In this document: positions 1 to 8,299 of the stretch, one piece after another
How positions within the stretch are numbered: position 1 is the first letter of the stretch
How the letters are laid out: the number at the start of each line of letters is the position of its first letter
DNA from: Ichthyophonus hoferi
Taxonomy: Eukaryota > Opisthokonta > Ichthyosporea > Ichthyophonida > Ichthyophonidae
Length of the DNA: 19,356 bases
Direction: 5' to 3'
Assembly (NCBI GenBank): GCA_002751075.1
Contig: NAOQ01000950.1
Span: 1 to 19,356 of the forward strand
The notes under the pieces: model-generated
What the model saw: the letters and a program-made list of their open reading frames with translations, nothing else
The model's database searches: none
What the model was told of the DNA's origin: nothing
Position numbers and translations under genes: made by a program

Positions 1-779
1 AGTTTGGTTTTCACGAGACGGTCCTCTAACCCTATCTAATTTTGACCTACTCACCATCTAAGTTATACAGATTGCGACACACTAAAATGTCATTTTTGAG
101 TTGATTTTTTAGCAAAAGATAAGTTATATCTCACGGTTCATGAATCTCCGCAAGATCCATAGGAATATATAAATTAGTACTTGGATGTTGGAAATGTTAG
201 GCGCGTATGCCAGAGTTACATCTTAGTCATCAAGAAAACTATGAATTCTAATTTGTATGTTAACCTAACGGAAGATAGTAGTTATTTTATTGCAATTTGT
301 TGCAGTAATTTGTAAGATAACGAGGCCAAGTTAATTTGTGGTTTCATCAGGTTAGTATGCATATTTTTATTATTACATCTTCAAATGTCAAGGGATTTTT
401 TGTAGTCTTACGTTGGGTTCTTTTTCTCAGGGGAAAATCTGATAAATGTAAACACTGTATGAGTATCATACCCTAGTATAGAGTGCACTCTGCATGGTTG
501 TTTTTAGAATCAACATGAGATTGTGATATATTATATCTGCAGGTTGAATTGTTTTCATTGGTATTTGCATCATAAAAGTATAAGTGAAACAAGCCCAGTA
601 ATCTTGGGGGAAGATTTATACTGACAGGCCAGTACATTGACGGAGAGACTATGTAACGCCTACTCAGTTCATTAGTAATGACAGAAAAAATGATTTAAAT
701 AAAAGTCCTTTCTACTTCCTAGTAGGAACCGTCAACTAGGACCATTCTTCGGTCCGCGGGTTCAAGGAAAGAAAACTAA
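1..779. other. AT-rich stretch, no gene recognised
   Basis: I see no coding exon, RNA gene or clear repeat here. A short hairpin, GGACC-(7 nt)-GGTCC, sits near 739-756 beside a GGGTTCAAGG that recalls a tRNA B box, but no cloverleaf can be drawn. The segment lies just before the copia fossil, so part of it may be older parts of the same element; no long terminal repeat was recognisable by eye. Confidence 0.4.
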
Positions 780-2310
780 TGCTGTTGTTTTCCAGGATAT
801 ATTCCAGTGAATCAAGCAGTCAGCACTTAGTTCGCACACCTCTTCTCCTACCGTTAATCAGAAGTTGTATCATAAATACTAGAATAGATACCTGGAAGCA
901 TTACAGCTGGGTAATGGGCCCAGCACGCTTCCACTACGCCACTCTGCTTACACTGACAATCCACCTTGTGTAACTACTCTGCCTGAATATCTTCAACCAT
1001 CTGCTGAACCATACCGTCATCCTAACCAATGGAGGAATTGCAGGGTTGTGTCTTAAACATCTTATTGTGCTGTGCCAGCGCAATATATTAGAATAGAAAA
1101 TTATTCCTTGTCATCCACATTAAAGCGGGATAAGTGAACGTCTAAACCTGGCGCTGTTCACGTTAGTAAGAGAATCCTTGGTAAAAGACCTTTACCAGGA
1201 TAATTTTGGGACGAGGCTGTAAAACTGCAGTTTTTACCCTCTATGTACTTCTTTCCCTAAGGAAAGAAAGAAAAGATGGACCCAACATGAACTACTTTAC
1301 AAAAGAGTCCCTCGCGTGCTCTCTACCGATTATACGTAGCCTCCTAGCTGTGGCTGCAGCCCGAAACTTAGAAATCGCTCAATTAGACATAGTAGGAGCA
1401 TACCTAAACGGAAAGCTAGACGAGGAAATCTACATGGACCAGCCTGAGGGTTTTGTTTATCCCGATTGTCTGAATGGTGTATGTAAGGTTGAACGATCAT
1501 TATAAGGTCTAAAGCAGTCTGTTTTAGTCTGACAACGGACTTTAGCAGAATTCTTGGCACGTGAGCATTTGTTCCGCACTAATGCTGACCTTTGTCTCTT
1601 TGTATTACAAGGAGTGCCATATTTCATGAGCATTTTTATATATGTTGATGATATGCTGATAGTGGGTGATAATAAAGCTGTTATCAACAGAATTATCAGC
1701 AACATGAAACAGAAATTTGACACCAAGGACTTGGGTTTTCCTTTGGAAATCTAGGATACCAAATTACGAATGATGAGAGTAGTTCTATTCACATATCCCA
1801 AAAGGGGTATGTGAACGAATTAATTTAAAAATATGACTTGACCAACGTCAACATCGTTATGTCACTGATTCTACCTGGTCAGGTAGCTGTTCTGGAAGCG
1901 GCCGACTCCAACAACACCAGCTGCAATGTAAAAGATTATCAAACACCATAGGAGGCATCCTATGGCTCTCAAGGTTAACACGCCCAGACATTACTTTTAC
2001 AGTTGGATTCCTGGGTAGATTTGTGTTGAAGTATTTCAGTCTCTACAAGCAATTGGTCAAATACTCTATGATGTCTTGCACAAAAAACACTTATTGGCTA
2101 TATAGCATTGAACCTCTAAATGTTTAGAAGCTTTATAATGAGGTGTCAATTGGTATCTGAGTTTTTAGATATTAATCAATGACAACTAATTAATTGCATG
2201 ATATCTCTAATTATATTTAATTTCTGAACATTAATCACACTCAGTGAATATATATATACATTCACTTGAGATGCAGAGTACTATGCACTCGGCCTTCTTA
2301 CATGTTCCTA
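780..2310 (+). mobile_element. Copia (Ty1/copia) LTR retrotransposon pol fossil
   Basis: This is the remains of a Ty1/copia-family pol gene on the plus strand. Parts recognisable by family resemblance are, in order: a possible integrase-to-RT linker (about 900-1060), the reverse transcriptase fingers/palm (about 1280-1510, with the copia-typical LD-x-x-GAYLNG stretch), the palm active-site block with YVDD (about 1550-1760), the downstream connection segment with the TRPDI signature (about 1930-2040) and a small RNase H remnant (about 2265-2310). The copy is clearly broken, with on the order of ten or more disruptions across the recognisable part. No gag, protease or flanking long terminal repeats were seen. 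It appears old and immobile. The outer limits are uncertain by a hundred bases or more. Confidence 0.88.
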
Positions 2311-2681
2311 AGCCAATAAATCCCTATACAAGGGAGTAGCCTATGTTCAATTTTATATCTTCTTAAAACGAAATGGATCCATTGGCGCATATTAAAATTT
2401 AATGGGCCCAGTATATTCTACAACACTATGGCGATCTCTTTAGTAATCGTATAAGATAAGTATCGTATGTGGTTGTGTTTTATAATGTCTTAACCTACTA
2501 ATAGATCTGAACATACAATGATCTACGCATTGATGATTAGCCTAATCTAACAACAATCAACAATAACAAAAAACAAAAGTATGAAAGGGGTCTGCCGACT
2601 GTCAAAATTAAAAAAACCGGTAATACAAACTCTTCCAAATTAAATTATTTGTATACACAAACACCGTTTCCTATATTTACT
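2311..2681. other. Intergenic, 5' flank of the CBM14-like gene
   Basis: The stretch between the copia fossil and the secreted-peptide gene holds no recognised exon. It is A-rich just before the gene. No strict TATA box is visible in the 60 bases before the ATG at 2682; a TATAATG lies about 200 bases upstream. Promoter elements cannot be assigned with confidence. Confidence 0.35.
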
Positions 2682-2939
2682 ATGCATTCTCTAATCATTA
2701 CCGCTACTTTAGCGGCTCTTGCTGCTTTCTCCTCCGGTGCTACTATCGACTCCATCCAGCCAATTTTACCCCAATGCCCTGAAGATTGGGAGAAGCAAGA
2801 GTTCAATGCTTATGAGGATGTCTATAATCCTACGGCTTATTTTGCATATGAGCATCAAGGAGCTGTTAGACATTTTTGCTCAAATGACCTCTTTTTCAGC
2901 CCAGAACATCACACTTGCGTAAGACCAGAAGATTGGTAA
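2682..2939 (+). CDS. Small secreted CBM14-like (chitin-binding type 2) protein
   Basis: Predicted 85-residue protein starting at the ATG at 2682; an upstream in-frame TTG at 2649 is not needed. Residues 1-20 form a signal peptide: MHSL, then a hydrophobic run rich in L, A and I, ending SSGA. The mature part resembles a CBM14/peritrophin-A domain: Cys32-Pro, then YF near residues 53-54, a conserved Gly at 60, Cys66, FFSPEHHTC with Cys79, and a final RPEDW. Canonical CBM14 has six cysteines; the two middle ones (C-x-x-Y-x-x-C) are replaced here by Pro and Tyr, so the domain would have fewer disulphides. Family members bind chitin in insect peritrophic matrix or in fungal Avr4-type effectors; binding here is inference. 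The stop codon lies inside a strong splice-donor match (TG|GTAAGA at 2935/2936), so the true C-terminus may instead be spliced to an exon at 4033. An AATAAA at 3359-3364 could end the unspliced form. Confidence 0.72.
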   Translation: MHSLIITATLAALAAFSSGATIDSIQPILPQCPEDWEKQEFNAYEDVYNPTAYFAYEHQGAVRHFCSNDLFFSPEHHTCVRPEDW

Positions 2940-2957
2940 GAACACCCTTACTTTTTC

Positions 2958-3117
2958 TGCCCCGAAAATTAGGAAAAGCAAAAGTTTAACCCTTACGAGG
3001 ATGTCTATGATCTCATAGCTTACTTTGTGTGTGGGCATGAAGGAGCTACTGGACTTGTTTGCAAAAATGACCTTGTATTTAGCCTATAAGATCACTGTTG
3101 TAAGAGGAATGTGACGG
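2958..3117 (+). pseudogene. Decayed tandem copy of the CBM14-like domain
   Basis: This segment is a diverged copy of 2775-2939, offset by 183 bp. Shared landmarks in order are CPE, EKQ-x-FN-x-YEDVY, AYF, a Gly-Ala near the middle, a Cys, ND and FS. Compared with the first copy it carries an in-frame TAG where the first has Trp (TGG), a TAA after FSL, and further substitutions, so it cannot encode a domain in that frame. It keeps one middle cysteine of the CBM14 fold (YFVCGHEG, where the first copy reads YFAYEHQG). The ancestor was therefore probably a two-domain protein with better-preserved cysteines. The copy may now lie in an intron or in the 3' UTR of the neighbouring gene. Confidence 0.7.
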
Positions 3118-3358
3118 AAAAAGCCAGGAACAGAACACACTTGCCGTTTAGGTGCCTGTAAAAAAAAGACCGGAATGAGTACGTTAGCCTGACCAAAAAT
3201 TAGTATGATCTGTCAGTTTAATTTGAAAAAACCCAACACCAATATATATGCTCCTGTTGTTTTTGGTAATATATTGGGGTTCAGTTGAAGTGTATTGTAG
3301 ATTGTTGGGTCTATAATCTACATGTAACACTAGTGCTTAAGATTATATGAATATGTTA

Positions 3359-3364
3359 AATAAA
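3359..3364 (+). promoter_or_regulatory. Candidate poly(A) signal AATAAA
   Basis: A canonical AATAAA lies about 420 bases after the stop at 2939 and just before the ATAAT array. It could end the unspliced form of the CBM14-like transcript. In sequence this AT-rich, chance matches are common. Confidence 0.3.
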
Positions 3365-3459
3365 ATAATGCCGTACGGAAAAATTCAATTTTTGTTGTCA
3401 TACAATCCTACCTATACACATAACCCACATACATACGTACATATTTATATGGAACTGGT

Positions 3460-3680
3460 TATAATATAATATAATATAATATAACGTGATATAATATAAC
3501 ATACTATAGTACAATACAATATAACATAACATAGTATAATATACCACTGTATAATATAATATAATATAATACAACATACTATAATGGAACAAAGTATAAT
3601 ATAACTTAGTATAGCACGATATAATACAGGATAATATAGTATAATACGGCATAATATAATATAATATGCTATAATTTAAT
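3460..3680. repeat. Imperfect ATAAT/TATAA pentanucleotide array
   Basis: About 220 bases made mostly of tandem TATAA/ATAAT units, perfect at the start (3461-3480), then interrupted by GC-bearing variants such as TATAACG, TACAATACA and TATAGCACG, with a perfect run again near 3651-3665. The minus strand reads as a meaningless Tyr/Leu-rich open frame because of the repeat. Related, shorter arrays occur at about 4935-5030 and 6083-6125. Confidence 0.9.
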
Positions 3681-3869
3681 AGTTCTAGACACGTTTATGA
3701 TTAAAAATAGCCAGGAAATATCAATAAACCAACTGATCAGCAAGCGAAGGCCTGATCCGAGTCTCAAAAATTAACATTCTAAATAATCTGGATTAGTCCA
3801 ATTAGCTCTGTCCAATGAACTCCACAAAAACCAAGCAAAAGTACCCGGATATAATTTCAGTAGAGCCTA

Positions 3870-3891
3870 AATTCCGAAACAGATCGGAATT
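3870..3891. repeat. Perfect 8-bp inverted repeat, hairpin
   Basis: AATTCCGA, a six-base spacer AACAGA, then TCGGAATT: a perfect 8-bp stem. It lies in an otherwise featureless stretch (3681-4032) in which I see no exon. It could be a dyad protein-binding site or a chance hairpin. Confidence 0.5.
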
Positions 3892-4032
3892 GCTGATTTG
3901 GATCGAATGTCACAGGAATTTATGAGCCTCCAAAACAAATTAATTATAGATAAGATCAACCAATCAACTATTGCAGTAGGAAATCAATGACTGGTAATGC
4001 AAAACAATTGGGAATCACACATTTTACTTCAG

Positions 4033-4123
4033 CCGCCAGCCACCAGATGCCAAGGCCTGCATGAGCCAGAGCCAAAGCCAGAGCCGGAGCCAGCAGGAAC
4101 AGTTCATTAATTCTCATGAGTAG
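4033..4123 (+). other. Possible terminal exon with GAGCCA hexamer repeat
   Basis: This is a GC-rich island in AT-rich DNA, preceded by a good acceptor (TTTTACTTCAG). It contains five tandem hexamers (4063-4092: GAGCCA, GAGCCA, AAGCCA, GAGCCG, GAGCCA). Joined to the donor at 2935/2936 the phase fits and gives 29 residues, RQPPDAKAC then an SQSQSQSRSQQ run, stopping at TAG 4121-4123. That would make a CBM14-like protein of 114 aa with two added cysteines, one made at the junction. In the next frame the same bases read PPATRCQGLH then EPEPKPEPEP, stopping at 4108-4110. An AATAAA at 4126-4131 directly after the TAG supports a 3' end here. Which frame is used, if any, cannot be settled from sequence alone. 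Confidence 0.35.
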
Positions 4124-4125
4124 AC

Positions 4126-4131
4126 AATAAA
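4126..4131 (+). promoter_or_regulatory. Candidate poly(A) signal AATAAA
   Basis: The hexamer starts three bases after the TAG at 4121-4123 and lies about 45 bases before the TATA box of the next gene. It would suit the end of the upstream transcript if the exon at 4033 is real. Confidence 0.35.
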
Positions 4132-4167
4132 CAAATTAAACTATGAGCATAGCATCACATCACTCCT

Positions 4168-4193
4168 ACGTCTTTATATACCTCTAGAGACGT
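4168..4193 (+). promoter_or_regulatory. TATA box inside a dyad, promoter of the CBM48/CaaX gene
   Basis: TATATA at 4175-4180 lies 57 bases before the ATG at 4237, a suitable distance for a core promoter. It is framed by a 6-bp inverted repeat, ACGTCT at 4168-4173 and AGACGT at 4188-4193, which could be a factor-binding dyad. ACGT cores are typical bZIP half-sites, but that link is inference. Confidence 0.5.
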
Positions 4194-4236
4194 TGTCGTA
4201 GTTATCGAATGCTAGTAATAATCGTATTCTAATAAA

Positions 4237-7200
4237 ATGTGTAGGAGAAAAAAACTTTTTAAAGAGAACAACCTTTTGCTCTGCAGTCGGAGCTTGATTG
4301 ATGACAATTCAGCCGTCTTGAATAGCGGATTTCGCAGTGATACTTCACTTAGATATGCTTCGTATTCTAGTGATTCCGTTATTTTCAGTGATTCTAATAG
4401 TGAACTGATTATCAAGTATTACAACAGAACCAATCGTTTGCACTGCAATAAAAGATGTAAATTCAACTTCAATTTATTTGTTCTCCTTTTGATCGGAAAT
4501 TTTTTACATAATTTTGCTCGGGAAAAATATTATTTTAATCGGCAGATTATATTTTTGGAAAAGGTTTTAATTTTGATCGCGAAACTGATTCTTTTGATCG
4601 AAAATCCCTATAATAACATCTGGTGTGCCGTTCATAATACATGCGTAACGGCGTTTTCCTCACTTTTTTGCTCATTTATGTTCGTTTATTATTATTATGT
4701 TCTTAATATCTTTTCTAAATAAATTCCTACAAATACGGCTTTGACTGGGGTTTTAATTTGATTTTTAAATATGACTGAAAACACCCAAATAAAATGGAAA
4801 GTTTATGTCTTTTGAGTGGAAAGTACAGTTATAACTATGCATGTCTGTGTAGTCTAGTGTACATAGCTTACTTCCAAAAATATCACAACCACTGCATAAT
4901 ATGGTCGTACACCCACACAACATACAAAAATACCTCTATAATAGGATATAATAAAGCATAGCAAGATAGTATAATAGCATAATAATATAGTAGCATAATA
5001 ATATAATATAGTACGATAATACCTATATAAAGGAATTGAATATACGAATATACTATACATTTGCACAAGTACACCAATGCATCAATGTGCCCACGAACAG
5101 TTAAGTACACATAAAATGTAGATATATAGATAGCTCCACAACCTTGCCGCTCTCTAATATATAATATAATGACAGCATGTTATCGTCTTTATAATCTATT
5201 CACAACAATAATATAGACCGACCAGATTTAATTTTTAGTGCTTGCACTGTTAAACCCATAGTTATACACATATCAATAAACATATCGATATAAACGCCAG
5301 GATAGTCATTTCTACAACTATCAACAAATACCTACAAAACAGTGCACACACACGCCTATATGAACCTATATAGACTTGAAAAAAAAAAAAAAAAAGATAG
5401 ATACCAACCCAAAATATTTATAATTAACCAGGCCGCTCAAGATAGTTTGGCAAAATGAATTCTGGATACCAGAGAGGGTGATGGGCTATATAAAAAAGAA
5501 CAATGCTGTACAACAATGTGAATTCTCGGAATCTACGTGCATCACGTTGCCATTACAAGCTACTCTTGAGGTGTGAGGGTGGTGTTTATGGCGATAAGGG
5601 CATAGGGGGGTGTACAGTACATGTTATGCTTTATAAAATGAGGTGTGACTTAAAGGTGTGTATGGTACACAGTTGAGGGGGGGAAATAGAGCAAAGGAAC
5701 TGGTCAAAGAAGATATTCCATTATATGCCAAGGTTGGGGAAGAGGTCTTGTGTGTAAGATTGATATGTTTCTTTCAGGGTAAAAATAAATAATAATTTAT
5801 ATTAATTATGCTTATGAGAACTACCTATAGAGTGCTATAGAGAAATAAGAGTCTGCAATAAATGTATGTTATATATCGAATAATTCCTGGATAGTCTTGA
5901 TGGATTAACACTATTAGGACTGTAAGAAGAGGTCGTTACGATTATTATTCTTACTCCATAAAATAGAAAATATCTAATAGAAAATATATAGAAAATATAC
6001 AATACAACATATTTAATTAAACATGTAATATAGATAAATATATATTAGACAATACGAGGAAAATGTACAATAAAACGTCTAACAAATATATATAATATAA
6101 TATACCACATATATTATAAAATACATTATACTCAATTATTCATTATTTTTCTACACGAGAATAGTTTTGTATTTTTACCTTGGTTGTCATAGTTACTGTT
6201 GGTTGCCTTACCTTTCCCTGTCTACAGGGGCGGTTTGAAGGAACCTTGGATGTACAACCAGGTGTATACCAATACCTCTTTCTATTGGATAATAAAATGT
6301 GGAAGTAAGTGAATTGTTCATTTCTATTGTTGTTGATATGCTTAAAGGTATTATGGCGTTTTTCTTTAAAGTCGAAGGTAGTTATACGTAGGACCTTTGA
6401 CTAATGACAAGTCGTCTTCATAATGTGACATCATAGATATCATAGTCCTTGGTTGACATATAGGCACATACTAACAGTTACACAAACAGACACACATTAA
6501 TCATATATACTCCTATCATTACATGGTATTTAATCTGTTTCAAACTTTACCAACCGGCTAGATATTAACACATCTACTTTATCTTAATACACATATTACT
6601 CCTTTCACGATTGTCAGGCATATGGAATGCCAACCTACTACTGTTCTCCCAGATGGAACGATTGTTAACTACACTGTAGTGGACCCAACTGGCTTGCAAA
6701 ATGAGACTGTAAATGTTTGTATGTATACTCCTTTCTTCTTTTGAAATGCACTAGATTAATGGTTAACTACACCACACCTTGTACTACCTGTTTTGTGATT
6801 GGTATGGTTCTATACCGGTAACTATTTCACTTATACGTTGCTGCATGCTCGCACACTCACGCGCTACTTTATACGGACAGACATAATATTATTGCATCTT
6901 ATATACCTAAACTATGTATTACTATGATACATATTACTATTATACCATACGTGTAGGTTATCAGGCCATTACTTTCACATATTAATATATTTGTAGAGAC
7001 TATATACTTTTTCATAAGATCATTTCCCATAATAAACATAATATCATTAGTCTCTACCAATCAACTCTTACCCCCTACCTCTACATCTATACAGTTCTTT
7101 CTAACTACGGTTTTCCGCCTTTACAATTCTTTACTTACCTTTGTCTCTAAATATGATCCATACCTAGTGTTTTTTATGCCCTTTTTACCATTAATTTCAC

Positions 7201-8299
7201 CTACACCACTTTCTCCTAACCGAATACTAGCACTGTATTATTCCCTCTATTTGTAATTATGTTTAATTCTTACATCTTTTTTCCGGAGAATACATGTATT
7301 CCAGTTGTCCATGTTTAGGCACACAGTGCATATATTGTTGTTGAAGGATAGCAATGTATTTTGCCCTGGGCCAATCATTCTTATTATTCTACAAGAGTAT
7401 AGTTATATTCAATACCCAGACTACTGTAAGGGGACAATAATATGGTTTATGAAGAGACATGGACACTAGTTGGTACAAGATTTTACGATACAAACATACA
7501 TATCTGGTATATGTAATAACTTTATATTTTAAGAACTCGGATTTTTCATGTTTGTTGTATTGTGAATATGTATGTATTAGCGTGGCTGTCCTATCTAATG
7601 CTTGTATGTTTATTTTTCTGTTACAAAAGAGGAACAATTCACTTGGCTATAGTAAGGTATCAGTCTCCCCTGGATCAAAAAGTTATTGTGTTTGAGTCCT
7701 AATATTGTATCATATAGAATGCAACCACTATCTAGTTTCACATTCATATTCGCCTTGATTGTACATTTATCACGCAGTTCTTTCTCCTTTTTCTCTTACC
7801 TGTACTTATCATTTACTCTATCTATTCTCATAGCAATCATACGGTGTCACTTGCACGATAGATATAAAATAAGCATTTATATAATGTTCATGAGAGATGT
7901 ATACAATTACCATCTACTCCAACTGACTACATTTTATTTCCTTTTTGATAACATTATTTTAGTAAAGACGGCATGAGCCGTTTCCTTGCCTGGGTTGGGT
8001 TAGCTACCTTACACCTTACGACATCTTACTGGATCTCTTACAGCCTATCATTTATTAATTAGTTAATTAATAAGCCGTAGATTAGGTTTAATTTAAAGGC
8101 CACTAATATGTCTGCACCTCCTATCCTATATATATGATACACAGTTACATCTGATATGTTTGATTTTGATGAGACAGATCGGCTGCTAGATAACGATCGG
8201 GACACCTCCTCCACCGACTCATGCTCTGTAGATGACAATGCAAACAGGGAGAGGGAGGTAGACGGTTGTTGCTCACTCATGTGCTGTACAGTATTGTGA
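4237..8299 (+). CDS. CBM48-domain protein with C-terminal CaaX prenylation box
   Basis: Six-exon model: 4237-4415, 5432-5570, 5673-5753, 6228-6304, 6618-6718, 8145-8299; every junction agrees in phase, giving about 243 aa. Residues 1-60 are a basic, then Ser/Asp-rich head (MCRRKKLF...). Residues 61-168 resemble the CBM48 glycogen-binding fold of AMPK beta: KIVW, a VMGY strand, IPL, then GRFEGTLDVQPGVYQYLF, LLDNKMW and PDGTIVNYTVV, matching the family pattern F-x-x-x-L-x-L-x-pG-x-YxYxFxxD-x-x-W. Family members bind glycogen or starch. The Trp after the LD loop (AMPK beta-1 W133) is present, but the equivalent of K126 is Leu and W100 is not evident, so sugar binding may be weak. No AMPK-beta C-terminal domain follows, so this is not a normal beta subunit. 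The last exon is acidic (MFDFDETDRLLDNDRD) and ends GCCSLMCCTVL: a CaaX box whose final Leu predicts geranylgeranylation, with nearby Cys for palmitoylation. Start: first ATG after a TATA box. The weakest junctions are 4415/5432 and the 1426-nt intron before the last exon. Confidence 0.82.
4487..4605 (+). repeat. Degenerate ~20-bp tandem repeat, TTTTGATCGnGAAA core
   Basis: Six related units start near 4487, 4512, 4533, 4552, 4571 and 4592, spaced 19-25 bases. The best units read TTTTGATCGGAAA, TTTTGCTCGGGAAA, TTTTGATCGCGAAA and TTTTGATCGAAAA; the fourth is barely recognisable. Most keep a TCG core followed by a short A-rich run. This looks like an old minisatellite inside intron 1 of the CBM48/CaaX gene. 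Confidence 0.6.
4935..5030. repeat. Second imperfect ATAAT-type array
   Basis: An interrupted series of ATAATA and TATAG units resembling the array at 3460-3680 in unit and in style of interruption (ATAGCA, GTACGATAAT). It lies in intron 1 of the CBM48/CaaX gene. The minus-strand Tyr-rich open frames across it are repeat artefacts. Confidence 0.7.
6083..6125. repeat. Short AT repeat
   Basis: A short run of ATATAATATAATATA type in the intron between the exons at 5673-5753 and 6228-6304. It is the smallest of three similar AT-repeat tracts in the window. Confidence 0.6.
6719..8144 (+). other. Long last intron of the CBM48/CaaX gene
   Basis: At 1426 nt this is the longest intron in the model (donor T|GTATGT, acceptor GATACACAG). 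Several 75-100 residue open frames cross it (for example 7459-7695 and 7686-7976), but their composition is AT-driven and they show no domain. I found no extra exon with matching phase, although a small one could be missed. A 10-bp perfect palindrome, TTATTAATTA-GT-TAATTAATAA, lies at 8052-8073, about 70 bases before the acceptor. Confidence 0.5.

Larger units (their letters stand above)
4416..5431 (+). other. Intron 1 of the CBM48/CaaX gene
   Basis: Donor AA|GTATTA and acceptor AACCAG|G. By chance the exon-1 frame stays open to 4722, giving a 161-residue open frame whose second half is an AT-driven run of F, I, L, N and Y with no recognisable domain; I read that part as intron. The intron also holds a degenerate 20-bp GATCG repeat (4487-4605), a second ATAAT-type array (about 4935-5030) and an A17 tract (5379-5395). 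Confidence 0.6.

Noticed and set aside
735-772. tRNA-like hairpin plus B-box-like GGGTTCAAGG
   Set aside because: The would-be T stem does not pair, position 37 of the would-be anticodon loop is not a purine, and no acceptor stem can be drawn.
2945-3117. Second CBM14-like copy as a spliced exon of the first gene
   Set aside because: The only nearby acceptor (AAATTAG) would leave an intron under 40 nt and puts the copy in a wrong frame with early stops.
3398-3652. Tyr/Leu-rich minus-strand open frame
   Set aside because: It is a translation of the ATAAT pentanucleotide array; the same applies to the frames at 4854-5110.
4416-4722. Continuation of the exon-1 open frame of the CBM48/CaaX gene to a 161-residue protein
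   Set aside because: After 4415 the composition becomes AT-driven and repeat-based, and the donor at 4415/4416 joins in phase to the CBM48 exon.
7459-7976. Two plus-strand open frames of 78 and 96 codons
   Set aside because: AT-driven composition, no domain, no supporting splice sites of suitable phase; treated as intron.
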